From: Iamia sp. SCSIO 61187
GTDB lineage: Bacteria > Actinomycetota > Acidimicrobiia > Acidimicrobiales > Iamiaceae
Assembly (NCBI RefSeq): GCF_019443745.1
Contig: NZ_CP050948.1
Span: 3,786,001 to 3,850,000 of the forward strand
Direction: 5' to 3'
Length of the DNA: 64,000 nucleotides
Of the stretch, positions 36,178-44,583 are shown piece after piece. The notes beneath the pieces are model-generated. The model did not search any database and was not told the origin of the DNA. It saw only the letters and a program-made list of their open reading frames with translations. Every line of letters starts with the position of its first letter. Position 1 is the first letter of the stretch. Made by a program: the position numbers and the translations under genes.

Positions 36178-36804
36178 ATGAGCGAGTCCGGATTCGACGA
36201 CGCCAACCTCGACGCCACGGTGACCGACACCGACGGCGACGGCTTCTTCGACACCGTCGAGGCCGACACCGACGGCGACGGCTACATCGACACCGTCGGC
36301 TACGACACCGACGCCGACGGGGTCGTCGACATCGCCGAGGTCGACACCGACGGCGACGGGTTCGTCGACACGATCGTCGACGACGCCGACTACGACGGCA
36401 TCGTCGACACCGTCTCGTCCGACACCGACGGCGACGGCTTCATCGACACCGTCGGCTACGACACCGACCTCGACGGCGTGGTCGACATCGCCGACGTCGA
36501 CACCGACGGCGACGGCGTGGTCGACACGGTCGTCGACGACGCCGACTACGACGGCGTGTTCGAGACCGTCTCCACCGACACCGACGGCGACGGCTACATC
36601 GAGACCACCGTGGTCGACACCGACGCCGACGGCGTGTTCGACACGGCCGAGGCCGACCTCGACGCCGACGGCTACATCGACACCGTGGCCACCGACACCG
36701 ACGGCGACGGGGTCATCGACACCGCGGTCGTCGACACCGACGGCGAGGGCGTCGAGGACGTCGCCGTGGTCGACCTCGGCACCGGCCCGTTCCAGGGCTC
36801 CTGA
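36178..36804 (+). CDS. Acidic calcium-binding-type repeat protein
   Basis: 208 residues, strongly acidic. After 16 residues come 14 tandem 13-residue units of the form DTDGDGxxDTxxx, the EF-hand-loop-like pattern of thrombospondin type 3 and dockerin repeats. Units 2-5 (36265-36420) are duplicated as units 6-9 (36421-36576). No signal peptide or membrane anchor is visible, so it is cytosolic or exported by an unrecognised route. GAAGGAAGG precedes the ATG. Confidence 0.85.
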   Translation: MSESGFDDANLDATVTDTDGDGFFDTVEADTDGDGYIDTVGYDTDADGVVDIAEVDTDGDGFVDTIVDDADYDGIVDTVSSDTDGDGFIDTVGYDTDLDGVVDIADVDTDGDGVVDTVVDDADYDGVFETVSTDTDGDGYIETTVVDTDADGVFDTAEADLDADGYIDTVATDTDGDGVIDTAVVDTDGEGVEDVAVVDLGTGPFQGS

Positions 36805-36819
36805 CCCACCGACCCGACG

Positions 36820-36854
36820 GCGACCCCGGGTGAGCGCGGCTCACCCGGGGTCGC
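36820..36854. terminator. Bidirectional hairpin terminator
   Basis: GCGACCCCGGGTGAGC pairs perfectly with GCTCACCCGGGGTCGC around a 3-base loop, between the convergent acidic-repeat and RibD-like genes. No T tract. Confidence 0.8.
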
Positions 36855-36875
36855 ACCGTCGCGACCGGGACACGG

Positions 36876-37436
36876 TCACCGGACGACGTCGTAGACCTTC
36901 TTCACGACGCCGTTGGAGTAGACGTCGTGCTCGACGAGCGCCAGCTTGGTGGCGTCCTTGTCGGTCTCGCTGAACAGCCGCTGGCCCGCACCCAGCAGGA
37001 CCGGGAACTCGAGCAGGTGGTAGCGGTCGACCAGCCCGGCGTCGGCCAGGGCGGCGCCGAGCACGGCGCTCCCGTGGACGAGGATCGGGGCGCCGTCGGT
37101 CTGCTTGAGGGCGGCGACCTCGTCGATCGAGCGCAGCACGGTCGCCGGCCAGCGCGGATCGCCCTCGGCCAGGGTGGTCGACACGACGTAGCGGGGCATG
37201 GCATTGTACTCGGTGAACTCGTCCATCGTCGGCCAGACGGGGGCGAACTCCTCGTAGCTGCGGCGGCCCAGCAGCAGGGCGCCCGCCTCCTGCTGCTCTC
37301 GGCCCTTGATCTCGTAGGCCTCCTCGACGAACTCGACCTCCTTGAACGTCCACCCGGCGCTGCGGTGGTCGCCGCCGCCGGGCGCCTCCATCACGCCGTC
37401 GGTGGACACGAACGCGGTCACGATCAGGGTGCGCAT
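36876..37436 (-). CDS. RibD C-terminal / dihydrofolate-reductase-like protein
   Basis: 186 residues: LIVTAFVSTDGVMEAPGGG, LLLGRRSYEEFAPVWPT, GSAVLGAALADAGLVDRYHLLEFPVLLGAG. An NADPH-binding reductase fold of the YyaP/RibD-C group, usually not involved in folate. Electron acceptor unknown. A second family member lies at 42426. Confidence 0.87.
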   Translation of the reverse strand: MRTLIVTAFVSTDGVMEAPGGGDHRSAGWTFKEVEFVEEAYEIKGREQQEAGALLLGRRSYEEFAPVWPTMDEFTEYNAMPRYVVSTTLAEGDPRWPATVLRSIDEVAALKQTDGAPILVHGSAVLGAALADAGLVDRYHLLEFPVLLGAGQRLFSETDKDATKLALVEHDVYSNGVVKKVYDVVR

Positions 37437-37577
37437 GGGGATCTCCTTGGTCTCGGGGAGGACGGTCGTCGTCCTCTGATGGTCCTACGAACCGGAGCCG
37501 GCGCGATCGACACCCCGCCGGGACGATGCTCGGCCGGTGTCCGGGGTCCGGCGTGAGCGGAGCGGCCCCGGGATCCG

Positions 37578-38771
37578 TCAGAGGCCGATGGGGTCGTCCA
37601 CGACGCCGAGCCACACCTGGGCGGAGTCGACGGCGACCTTCTCGCCGATGAAGGCGTGCTGGGTGCCGGTGTAGAGGTCCCGGAAGGCCCGCTCGAGGCG
37701 GCTGCCCTCCCGGATGGCGGTCGTCCCCGCAGCCAGGTGCGCCCACTGGGCGATCTCCCGGGACGCGTCGGTCGCGTAGACGGCGGCGGCCCGACCGTCG
37801 GCGCGCAGCGTGGGCGTCAGCTCCTCGCCGGCGCCGACCGCGGCCTCGATCCGGTCGAAGGCGTCGCCGACCAGGAGTCGCGCCGCCCGCCACATGCTCT
37901 CGTGGCGCGCCAGACCGACCTGGAAGCTGGGCTTGTGGGCCAGCGGCGCCGGGTCGCCCATGCGCACCTTGCTCAGGGCCAGCTCGGTGAGGTCGTCGAG
38001 CATGCTGCGGGCGACCCCGAGCGCCCAGCTGGCGTGGCCGGCGGCGACGAGCGGCATCAGCCCCATGCGGAACGTGGGCGCCGAGCCCCGGCCCGGGGTA
38101 CGGGTGAAGAGCTCGAAGGTCCGGTGGGCGGGGACGACGACGTCGGCGACCTCGTAGTCGTAGGACCCGGTGCCCTTGAGGCCCTGGACGTGCCAGCCGT
38201 CGGTGAAGCGCACCTCGTCGCGGGGCATGACCGCCACGCGCAGCTCGGGGATGCCCTCGGACGCGTAGACGAGCTCGCCGTCGACCAACGGCATGAAGCC
38301 GGCGGCGACGTACTCGCTGTGGCCGGTCCCGGACCCGAAGCTCCACGAGCCGGTCAGCCGGTAGCCCCCGTCGACGGTCTCACCGGTGCCGTTGGGGAAC
38401 AGCTGGCCGCCCATGGTGATGCGATCGTCGTGGGCGGTGAAGACCTCGGCGAACCCGGCGTCGGGCAGGTAGGCGGCGACGGCCGCCGTCGTCGGGAGGT
38501 TGGCGATCCCGATCCACCCGAACGACCCGTCGAGGCGGGCCATGGCGATCCACGTCTCGATCATCTCGGCGAACGTCGGCTCGCCGCCGCCGGCCTCGGA
38601 CGGGTTGAACCGCCCCATCAGGCCGGTGTCCCACATGGCGGCGACGACCTCCGGGGTCGTGGTGCGACGCTGCTCGCAGGCGGCCGCCTCGGCCTCGACC
38701 AGGGCGGCCATCGCCGCGACCATGGCCGGCCCGTCGGTGGCGGGGTCCGGCAGGGGCTGGGGTGCGGCCAT
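37578..38771 (-). CDS. Acyl-CoA dehydrogenase-fold flavin monooxygenase-like protein
   Basis: 397 residues from ATG 38771. The fold is that of HsaA/DszC-type flavin-dependent hydroxylases (FGWIGIANLPTTAAVAAYLP, GYRLTGSWSFGSGTGHSEYVAAG, VQGLKGTGSYDYEVADVVVP, end FIGEKVAVDSAQVWLGV). These use reduced flavin from a partner reductase. Substrate is not evident; steroid hydroxylation as for HsaA is possible but unsupported by neighbours. Confidence 0.78.
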   Translation of the reverse strand: MAAPQPLPDPATDGPAMVAAMAALVEAEAAACEQRRTTTPEVVAAMWDTGLMGRFNPSEAGGGEPTFAEMIETWIAMARLDGSFGWIGIANLPTTAAVAAYLPDAGFAEVFTAHDDRITMGGQLFPNGTGETVDGGYRLTGSWSFGSGTGHSEYVAAGFMPLVDGELVYASEGIPELRVAVMPRDEVRFTDGWHVQGLKGTGSYDYEVADVVVPAHRTFELFTRTPGRGSAPTFRMGLMPLVAAGHASWALGVARSMLDDLTELALSKVRMGDPAPLAHKPSFQVGLARHESMWRAARLLVGDAFDRIEAAVGAGEELTPTLRADGRAAAVYATDASREIAQWAHLAAGTTAIREGSRLERAFRDLYTGTQHAFIGEKVAVDSAQVWLGVVDDPIGL

Positions 38772-38841
38772 CGGTGGGGTCCGTTCGGTCGGGCGCCGGG
38801 GCGCGCGTCGGCGGATCATCGCGCGGGACGCCCGCCCGCGG

Positions 38842-39267
38842 TCAGACCACCGGCATCGACGAGGCGGAGCTGGCCGGGGTCACGAGGTCCTCGTCGCGCC
38901 CGGCCCGGCGGGCGCCCACCAGCAGGAGGACGTGGGCGATCACGATGATGGGCCACGGCGTGAACGGGTTGATCACGGCGTCGACGAGGGTGAGGGTCCC
39001 CAGGATCCACGCGATGAACGGGGGCGGGGTGATGCCGTGGCGGTCCATCCACAGCACGGTCAGCCCGATCACGAACAGGGGCGGTCCGAAGCTGGCCAGG
39101 CTCAGCCACAGGGCGCTGCCGGCCTCGGTCATGTCGGAGAAGTCCTCGTCCCAGAGCCCGCCGGTGAACCACTCGTCGGCGTGCCCGGCCGCGCCCTCGA
39201 AGGTGAGGGCGGCCACGGTGTGCGCCGTCGCGTAGAGGGCCATGATCCACCCCGCGGCCCTGATCAC
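38842..39267 (-). CDS. Small membrane protein, DUF6463-like
   Basis: 141 residues with four hydrophobic helices (GWIMALYATAHTVAALTF, LSLASFGPPLFVIGLTVLW, FIAWILGTLTLVDAVI, PIIVIAHVLLLVGARRAG). GTG start overlaps the DUF2867 stop (GTGA), so it is translationally coupled. A same-length, similarly built protein lies at 41274. Confidence 0.72.
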   Translation of the reverse strand: MIRAAGWIMALYATAHTVAALTFEGAAGHADEWFTGGLWDEDFSDMTEAGSALWLSLASFGPPLFVIGLTVLWMDRHGITPPPFIAWILGTLTLVDAVINPFTPWPIIVIAHVLLLVGARRAGRDEDLVTPASSASSMPVV

Positions 39268-39884
39268 GTGGGCGCTCCCGCCTCGGTGCGGACGAGGTGG
39301 GCCCGCTCGCGCCAGGCCCGCTCCCACTGGCGGGTCAGGGCGGGGTACACGATCAGGTACCGGAAGGGCTTGATGGCTGCCATGTAGACCCGCCCGAGGA
39401 CGCCGTTCGGCCGGACCAGGGCGGCCATCCGCAGCTCGTGCTCGCCGTGGTCGGTCGGCACCCAGCCCAGGTGGCAGACGGCGTGGACGGTCGAGTTGGC
39501 CATCTCGAGGGCGCACTCGTCGGGCAGCTCGTACACCAGGGTGAACGGGACGCCCTCCTCCGCGGCGCCGGTGGCGTCCTGGCGCAGGTCGACCGGCAGG
39601 CGGTCGCCCAGCGTCTCGGTCCGGCGGGCGAGGCCCTGCTCGGGCTCGTCCCAGCCGAGCAGGGCACCGAGGCGCCACCGCACGGCGAACAGGAACCGGA
39701 CCACCGGCGGGTTGTCGTCGAGCCCGCCGCCCGCTCGCAGCGCGGCGAGCATCACGGGGAAGTCGTCGGGCCCGGCGCCGGGGGTGCGGAACCGCCAGAC
39801 GTCCTCGACCTCGAAGTCGGGAGCGATCTCGTGGATGCGCCACGGACGCTCGGTGTGCTCGGTCTCGGGGAGTCGGATCGCCAT
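39264..39884 (-). CDS. DUF2867 family protein
   Basis: 206 residues. IHEIAPDFEVEDVWRFRTPG, VYELPDECALEMANSTVHAV and YMAAIKPFRYLIVYPALTRQW are the usual DUF2867 segments. Biochemical role unknown. Divergent from a TetR gene across a nested palindrome (39900-39953), so that TetR probably controls this DUF2867-DUF6463 pair. Confidence 0.8.
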   Translation of the reverse strand: MAIRLPETEHTERPWRIHEIAPDFEVEDVWRFRTPGAGPDDFPVMLAALRAGGGLDDNPPVVRFLFAVRWRLGALLGWDEPEQGLARRTETLGDRLPVDLRQDATGAAEEGVPFTLVYELPDECALEMANSTVHAVCHLGWVPTDHGEHELRMAALVRPNGVLGRVYMAAIKPFRYLIVYPALTRQWERAWRERAHLVRTEAGAPT

Positions 39885-39899
39885 GGGGGTCTCCCGGGG

Positions 39900-39953
39900 G
39901 TTGTACGGTGGCGTATGAGAGGGACCGTACGCCATTGTGCGGTTCCGTACAAC
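39900..39953. promoter_or_regulatory. Nested palindromic TetR operator
   Basis: GTTGTACGG (39900-39908) is the exact reverse complement of CCGTACAAC (39945-39953); inside, GGCGTA (39910-39915) pairs with TACGCC (39928-39933). The site fills the gap between DUF2867 (minus) and TetR (plus). Confidence 0.7.
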
Positions 39954-39981
39954 CGGCACGAGGAAGCGAAGAGGGAGTCAG

Positions 39982-40554
39982 GTGGGAGCGCTACGGACCC
40001 CCCGCGAGGGGTGGATCGAGGAGGGGCTGCGGGCGCTGGCCGAGGGGGGCGTGGACGCGGTGCGCGTCGAGGTCCTGGCCAAGGCGCTCGGCGTCACCAA
40101 GGGCGGGTTCTACGGCTACTTCGCCGACCGCGCCGCCCTCCTCACCGAGATGCTCGACACCTGGGAGCGCGAGAGCGTCGACGACGTCTTCGAGCGGATC
40201 GAGCGCGAGGGCGGGGACGCCCTCGACAAGGTCAGGCTCGCCGGGCAGCTCACCTTCTCCAGCGATCGGTTGCGCCCCATCGACCACGCGGTCCGGGAGT
40301 GGGCGCGCCGCGACCCGGACGTCGCCGAGCGCCTCCGCCGGGTCGACAACCGGCGCATGCAGCTGTGCCGCGACGCGATCAGCACGTTCTGCTCCGACCC
40401 CGACGAGGTCGAGGCCCGCAGCCTGCTCGCCTTCTGCATGGCGATCGGGAGCCACCTGCTCGCCGCCGACCACCCCGGCCGCACCCGCGCCGAGGTGATG
40501 ACCCGCGCCGCCGACCTCATCCTCAGCCCCTCGCCCGGGACCGCCGCCCCCTGA
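39982..40554 (+). CDS. TetR-family regulator
   Basis: 190 residues from GTG 39982 (VGALRTPREGWIEEGL) with GAGGGAG upstream; an ATG at 39937 would add 15 residues and place the start inside the operator. Helix-turn-helix VRVEVLAKALGVTKGGFYGYFADRAALL is at the N-terminus. Probable autoregulator and repressor of the divergent DUF2867 operon. Confidence 0.85.
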   Translation: MGALRTPREGWIEEGLRALAEGGVDAVRVEVLAKALGVTKGGFYGYFADRAALLTEMLDTWERESVDDVFERIEREGGDALDKVRLAGQLTFSSDRLRPIDHAVREWARRDPDVAERLRRVDNRRMQLCRDAISTFCSDPDEVEARSLLAFCMAIGSHLLAADHPGRTRAEVMTRAADLILSPSPGTAAP

Positions 40555-40600
40555 CCGTCGGCGAGGGCGGCCCGGCGACGGGGTGTGCGAGAGTTCGCCG

Positions 40601-41200
40601 GTGAGCGACCTGCGCCAGCGCCGCCATCGCGAGACGCGGCGCCAGCTCGTCGATGCCGCGCTCGACCTGTTCGACGAGCGGGGGTACGCGGCGGTGACGA
40701 TGGGCGACATCGCCGGTGCGGCCGGTGTGTCCCGGCGGACGCTCTACCGCCACTTCCCGACCAAGGACCGGGTCGTCCTCGACCTGCCGGTCGAGTGGAC
40801 GGAGGTCTGGGACGAGACGCTGGCGGCGCTGCCCCCCGACACCTCGGCCCGCGACGCCGTCGAGCAGATCACCCGCACCATCGCCGGGCGGCTGGACGAG
40901 GAGCGGGAGCGGATGCAGCGCGTCTGGCGCATCGTCGAGTCCACCCCCGCCCTCGAGCCCGCCTTCCTCGCCAACCGGGCGTGGACCGAGCGGATCCTGG
41001 CCCTGCTGGCGGACGCCCGGCGAGGCCCGGTCGTCGCCGGCCCCGAGGCCCTCACCATCGCCGGGGCGTACCTCGGCGCCATCGACGTGGCCATGGCGGA
41101 CTGGGCGGCCGGCGCCGACGACCGCACCGTGACCGACACGGTGGACGCCCTGCTCGCCCACCTGCGGCCGCTGTGGCCGGCCGACACCGCCGAGGCATGA
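40601..41200 (+). CDS. TetR-family regulator
   Basis: 199 residues from GTG. DNA-binding region ALDLFDERGYAAVTMGDIA and AGVSRRTLYRHFPTKDRVVL. It follows the previous TetR in the same direction (46-base gap) and precedes the second DUF6463-like gene, which it may control. Confidence 0.86.
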   Translation: MSDLRQRRHRETRRQLVDAALDLFDERGYAAVTMGDIAGAAGVSRRTLYRHFPTKDRVVLDLPVEWTEVWDETLAALPPDTSARDAVEQITRTIAGRLDEERERMQRVWRIVESTPALEPAFLANRAWTERILALLADARRGPVVAGPEALTIAGAYLGAIDVAMADWAAGADDRTVTDTVDALLAHLRPLWPADTAEA

Positions 41201-41273
41201 GGACCCCGGCACCTCGGCGCCGACCACGCCTGACCCGTTGACGCATGTTGGCACATTGCGCGATCCTGGCGCG

Positions 41274-41699
41274 ATGACGCATCAGCGAGTCGCCCCTGCC
41301 CGCCCCGCCCGGGCGACCCGAGGGGCCCTGGACCGACCCCTCGTGGGGCGCTCGCTCGTGGTCATCGCCGCCGTCCACACCGCCGTCGCACCGGCCGTGT
41401 ACCCGGACTCGCTGCGCAGCACCTGGGAGGCGGGGGTGATCGACGCCGTCGAGGGCGACCCCGCCTCGATCGACCTCCGGGGCATCGGCTTCTGGTACCT
41501 GACCGCCGGTCTCGCCGTCGGTCTGCTGGGCGGCGTCGTCCACCGCGCCGAGCAGCGCCCCGACGGGCTGCCGCCGTGGTTCGGGTGGGGGCTGCTGGGG
41601 TTCACCGCCTGGGGCGCGACCCTGATGCCGCGGTCGGGGTTCTGGGCCTTCGCCGTGCCCGGCATCCTCGCCCTGCGGAGCCGCCACCCCCGCTCCTGA
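41274..41699 (+). CDS. Small membrane protein, DUF6463-like
   Basis: 141 residues from ATG 41274: a basic N-terminus, then helices SLVVIAAVHTAVAPAVYP, FWYLTAGLAVGLLGGVVHRA, WFGWGLLGFTAWGATLMP and FWAFAVPGILALRS. Same length and helix layout as the protein at 38842; the pair appears paralogous, each beside a TetR. Confidence 0.7.
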   Translation: MTHQRVAPARPARATRGALDRPLVGRSLVVIAAVHTAVAPAVYPDSLRSTWEAGVIDAVEGDPASIDLRGIGFWYLTAGLAVGLLGGVVHRAEQRPDGLPPWFGWGLLGFTAWGATLMPRSGFWAFAVPGILALRSRHPRS

Positions 41700-41721
41700 G
41701 CGGACCTCGTCGGCCCCCGGC

Positions 41722-42345
41722 TCAGGGCCGGTAGGCCCGCAGGAAGGCGGCGACGCCGTCGTCGGCGTGGCGGTCGATGTCGGCGGCCGCCATGCCGTGG
41801 TCGGCGCCGAGGAGCATCGCCCGGTTCAGCGGGCCCGACAGGATCAGCCAGTTCAGGTGCTCGGCCGCGGTCGAGACGTCGGGGGCGCGGACGACGCCGC
41901 GCCGGTCGAGGTCGGCGACGATGGCGGCCAGCCGCTCGACCGTCCGCGCCAGGCCCAGCTCGTAGAAGCGACGACCGAGCCCCGGGAAGCGGACGGCCTC
42001 GGCGATCACCAGCCGCCGGAGGTCGAGCACCTCCGGCTGCATCACCCCGTGGGCGAGCGCCCGGGCGTAGACCGACAGGTCGGCGGCGACATCGTCACCG
42101 ATGGTCTGGTCGAGGGCGGCGGATGCGCTCGCCGCGCCCTCGACGGTGACGGTGACCAGCTCGAAGAACAGCGACTCCTTGTCGCCGAAGTGCTTGTACA
42201 CCGTCTGCTTGGAGACCCGGGCTCGGGCGGCGACCTCGTCCATGCTCGCCCCCACGAACCCGTTGGCCATGAACACCCCCGCCGCCGCGTCGAGGATCGT
42301 CTGCCGTCGAGTGGGGGGCGATGGCGTGTCCTCGTCGCCGTGCAT
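41722..42345 (-). CDS. TetR-family regulator
   Basis: 207 residues from ATG 42345. Helix-turn-helix MDEVAARARVSKQTVYKHFGDKESLFFEL; the C-terminal domain is of the AefR-like type (LVIAEAVRFPGLGRRFYELG). Divergent from the RibD-like gene, with palindrome 42384-42398 between them. Confidence 0.86.
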   Translation of the reverse strand: MHGDEDTPSPPTRRQTILDAAAGVFMANGFVGASMDEVAARARVSKQTVYKHFGDKESLFFELVTVTVEGAASASAALDQTIGDDVAADLSVYARALAHGVMQPEVLDLRRLVIAEAVRFPGLGRRFYELGLARTVERLAAIVADLDRRGVVRAPDVSTAAEHLNWLILSGPLNRAMLLGADHGMAAADIDRHADDGVAAFLRAYRP

Positions 42346-42383
42346 GGAGGCGATGGTAACCGACCGCATTGGACCTATAGAGT

Positions 42384-42398
42384 ACTGGACCGTCTAGT
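42384..42398. promoter_or_regulatory. Palindromic operator between TetR and RibD-like gene
   Basis: ACTGGACCGTCTAGT has 7-base arms with one mismatch around a central C. It sits in the divergent promoter next to TATAGAGT. Likely bound by the adjacent TetR. Confidence 0.6.
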
Positions 42399-42425
42399 TC
42401 CATCAGTTGTGTGGAGTTGTGCCCC

Positions 42426-43046
42426 GTGGGGTCCTTGGTCGTGGTCGAGTTCGTCACGCTCGATGGTGTGATGCAGGGGTTCGGATCGCCGGACGAAGAT
42501 CGCGACGGCGGGTTCGAGCACGGGGGCTGGGGCGCGCCGTACCGCGACCCCTCGCCGCCGAGCGCGTCGACGTTCGCCACCACCTCGGCGTACCTGTTCG
42601 GGCGGGGCACCTACGACAAGATGATCCAGTTCTGGCCCCACCAGGGCGACGAGAACCCGATGGCCGCCCACCTGAGGTCGGCGCCCAAGCACGTCGTCAC
42701 CAGCTCCCCGATCGACGACACGTGGACCAACGCCCACGTCCTCGGCGGCGATGACGTCGAGCAGGCTGTCCGGCGCCTCAAGGACGAGACCGACGGCGAC
42801 GTCGTCGTCCTGGGGAGCTGGACGCTCCTCGAGTCGCTCATCGCCTGGGACCTGGTCGACGAGTACCGCCTCTTCCTCCACCCGCTCGTCCTCGGCACGG
42901 GCAAGCGGCTCTTCCGGCCGCTGGCGCAGCCCCGACCGATGACCCTGGTCGAGGCCACCCCCACGCCGACGGGCGTGGTCGTCCTCCGCTACCGCGCCGG
43001 CGGCGATCCCGGAGGCGCCCCGGCGTCCAGCCACCCGAGGAGCTGA
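42426..43046 (+). CDS. RibD C-terminal / dihydrofolate-reductase-like protein
   Basis: 206 residues from GTG 42426 (VGSLVVVEFVTLDGVMQGFG); an in-frame GTG at 42411 is the alternative start. YLFGRGTYDKMIQFWPHQGD, VVLGSWTLLESLIAWDLVDE and LFLHPLVLGTGKRLF are family-typical. Second RibD-C-like reductase in the window, probably under the divergent TetR. Confidence 0.85.
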   Translation: MGSLVVVEFVTLDGVMQGFGSPDEDRDGGFEHGGWGAPYRDPSPPSASTFATTSAYLFGRGTYDKMIQFWPHQGDENPMAAHLRSAPKHVVTSSPIDDTWTNAHVLGGDDVEQAVRRLKDETDGDVVVLGSWTLLESLIAWDLVDEYRLFLHPLVLGTGKRLFRPLAQPRPMTLVEATPTPTGVVVLRYRAGGDPGGAPASSHPRS

Positions 43047-43138
43047 CCGACCTCGACGCCGCCCGCCGTACCCTGGCGCCGGCCCGGCGAGATCGACGGG
43101 CCCGGCGCCATCGCCGGACGACGGACGGACGTGCACCC

Positions 43139-43846
43139 GTGTTCGAAGAGCTCGATCGCCGGTCGACCGCGCAGGGCGAGATCAGCCTGCGGCGCCGGTT
43201 CGACCCGTCGCTGCGGGTCGAGGTCCACGAGGTGCGCCTCGCCGACGCCTTCCTCATGTCGAGCCTGTTCACCGTGGCCGAGGAGGAGCTGGCCCGCCTG
43301 ACGCTCGCGGCGATCGGCGGAGGCGGACCGCTCGATGTCGTCGTCGGGGGCCTGGGTCTGGGCTGCACCGCCCGGGCCGCCCTGGAGGACCGGCGCGTCC
43401 GGAGCGTCCGCGTCATCGAGGCCGCCGAGCCCGTGATCGAATGGCACCGAGCGGGGCTGGTCCCGCTCGGGGCCGAGCTGACCGCCTCGGGCCGGTGCCG
43501 CTTCGTCCCCGGCGACTTCTTCCGGGCGGTGCGCTCCGACGCCAGCGACGACGACGCCGTCGGGGACGCCGACGCCGTGCTGCTGGACATCGACCACTCG
43601 CCCCGGGACCACCTCCACCCGGACCACGCCGCCTTCTACACCGAGGCGGGGCTGGTCGACGTGCGCCGGCGCCTGCGACCGGGCGGGGCCTTCGGCCTCT
43701 GGTCCGACGACCCGCCCGAGGCGGGCTTCACCGGCATCCTCGAGCGGGTGTTCGCCGGCGTCGCCGCCCACGTCGTGGAGTTCCCGAACCCCTACACCGG
43801 CGAGACGTCCGCCAACACGGTCTACGTGGCCACGACCCCGGGCTGA
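43139..43846 (+). CDS. Spermidine-synthase-like SAM-binding protein
   Basis: 235 residues from GTG 43139. DVVVGGLGLGCTARAALEDR is the nucleotide loop, VRVIEAAEPVIEWHRAGLV the acidic strand, and DADAVLLDIDHSPRDHLHPDH the catalytic-loop region of spermidine-synthase-like folds. The N-terminal beta hairpin of true aminopropyltransferases is short and no decarboxy-SAM enzyme is nearby, so a methyltransferase is as likely. Confidence 0.75.
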   Translation: MFEELDRRSTAQGEISLRRRFDPSLRVEVHEVRLADAFLMSSLFTVAEEELARLTLAAIGGGGPLDVVVGGLGLGCTARAALEDRRVRSVRVIEAAEPVIEWHRAGLVPLGAELTASGRCRFVPGDFFRAVRSDASDDDAVGDADAVLLDIDHSPRDHLHPDHAAFYTEAGLVDVRRRLRPGGAFGLWSDDPPEAGFTGILERVFAGVAAHVVEFPNPYTGETSANTVYVATTPG

Positions 43847-43894
43847 CCGACAGGTCCGCCGGAGCGTCGTCGCCGCCCGGTCGGGTGCGGCCGC

Positions 43895-44500
43895 TCAGGC
43901 GTCACGCCGGTACGCGCCGGCCTGGGCCGCGGCCACCGCGGCCCGCGCCGCGACGAGGGCCGTCCGGCGCGCCACCGGCGCGGTGCGCGTCAGGTGCTCG
44001 TAGTACAGCGGCGCCGAGACGGCGCGGATGACGGCCTCGGCGTCGGTCCCCGGGTCCAGCTCCCCTCGCGCCACCGCATCGTCCACGCACGGGGCCCACT
44101 CGGCGATCCGCACGTCGTAGAACCGCTCGAGCGCCTCCGCCGCCGGCGCGTCGGTCATGGCCGCGGCGATGAGGGCGGCGAAGAGCCGGCCCTGGCGCCG
44201 GTCGCCCAGGGTGCGGTGCACCAGGAGGGCCAGGGCCTCGAGGTCGCCGGCCAGCGACCCGGTGGCGGCCCGGGGCGTCGACTCCTCGGCCATCTCCTCG
44301 AGGAGGTCGGCCACCAGCGCCGCCGGTGTCCCCCACCGCCGGTAGACGGTGGTCCGGCCCACGTCCGCCCGCCGGGCGACCTCGGTGAGGTCGACCCCTC
44401 CGAGCCCGTGCTCGGCCAGGACGTCACCCGTGGCGGCGAGGACCGCCGCCCGCACCCGGGCCGTCCGACCGCCGGGTCGCGGGGTCGGGCCGGCGTTCAC
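43895..44500 (-). CDS. TetR-family regulator
   Basis: 201 residues from GTG 44500 (VNAGPTPRPGGRTARVRAAV). Helix-turn-helix VDLTEVARRADVGRTTVYRRWG. An ATG at 44551 would extend it through its own operator region. Divergent from the aldo/keto reductase, its probable target. Confidence 0.85.
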   Translation of the reverse strand: MNAGPTPRPGGRTARVRAAVLAATGDVLAEHGLGGVDLTEVARRADVGRTTVYRRWGTPAALVADLLEEMAEESTPRAATGSLAGDLEALALLVHRTLGDRRQGRLFAALIAAAMTDAPAAEALERFYDVRIAEWAPCVDDAVARGELDPGTDAEAVIRAVSAPLYYEHLTRTAPVARRTALVAARAAVAAAQAGAYRRDA

Positions 44501-44524
44501 GTGCCCGACGTTAACGGACCTGTT

Positions 44525-44572
44525 GTCCCGTTTGGCGGGAACGGGGTACATTAACGGGATATTCGTACCGTT
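44525..44572. promoter_or_regulatory. TetR operator region upstream of aldo/keto reductase
   Basis: Repeated CCGTT/AACGG arms: TCCCGTTTGGCGGGAACGGGG, then an outer AACGGGGTAC matched by GTACCGTT about 20 bases on. Lies between the divergent TetR and aldo/keto reductase, just before the AGGAGG site at 44574-44579. Confidence 0.6.
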
Positions 44573-44583
44573 TAGGAGGACCG

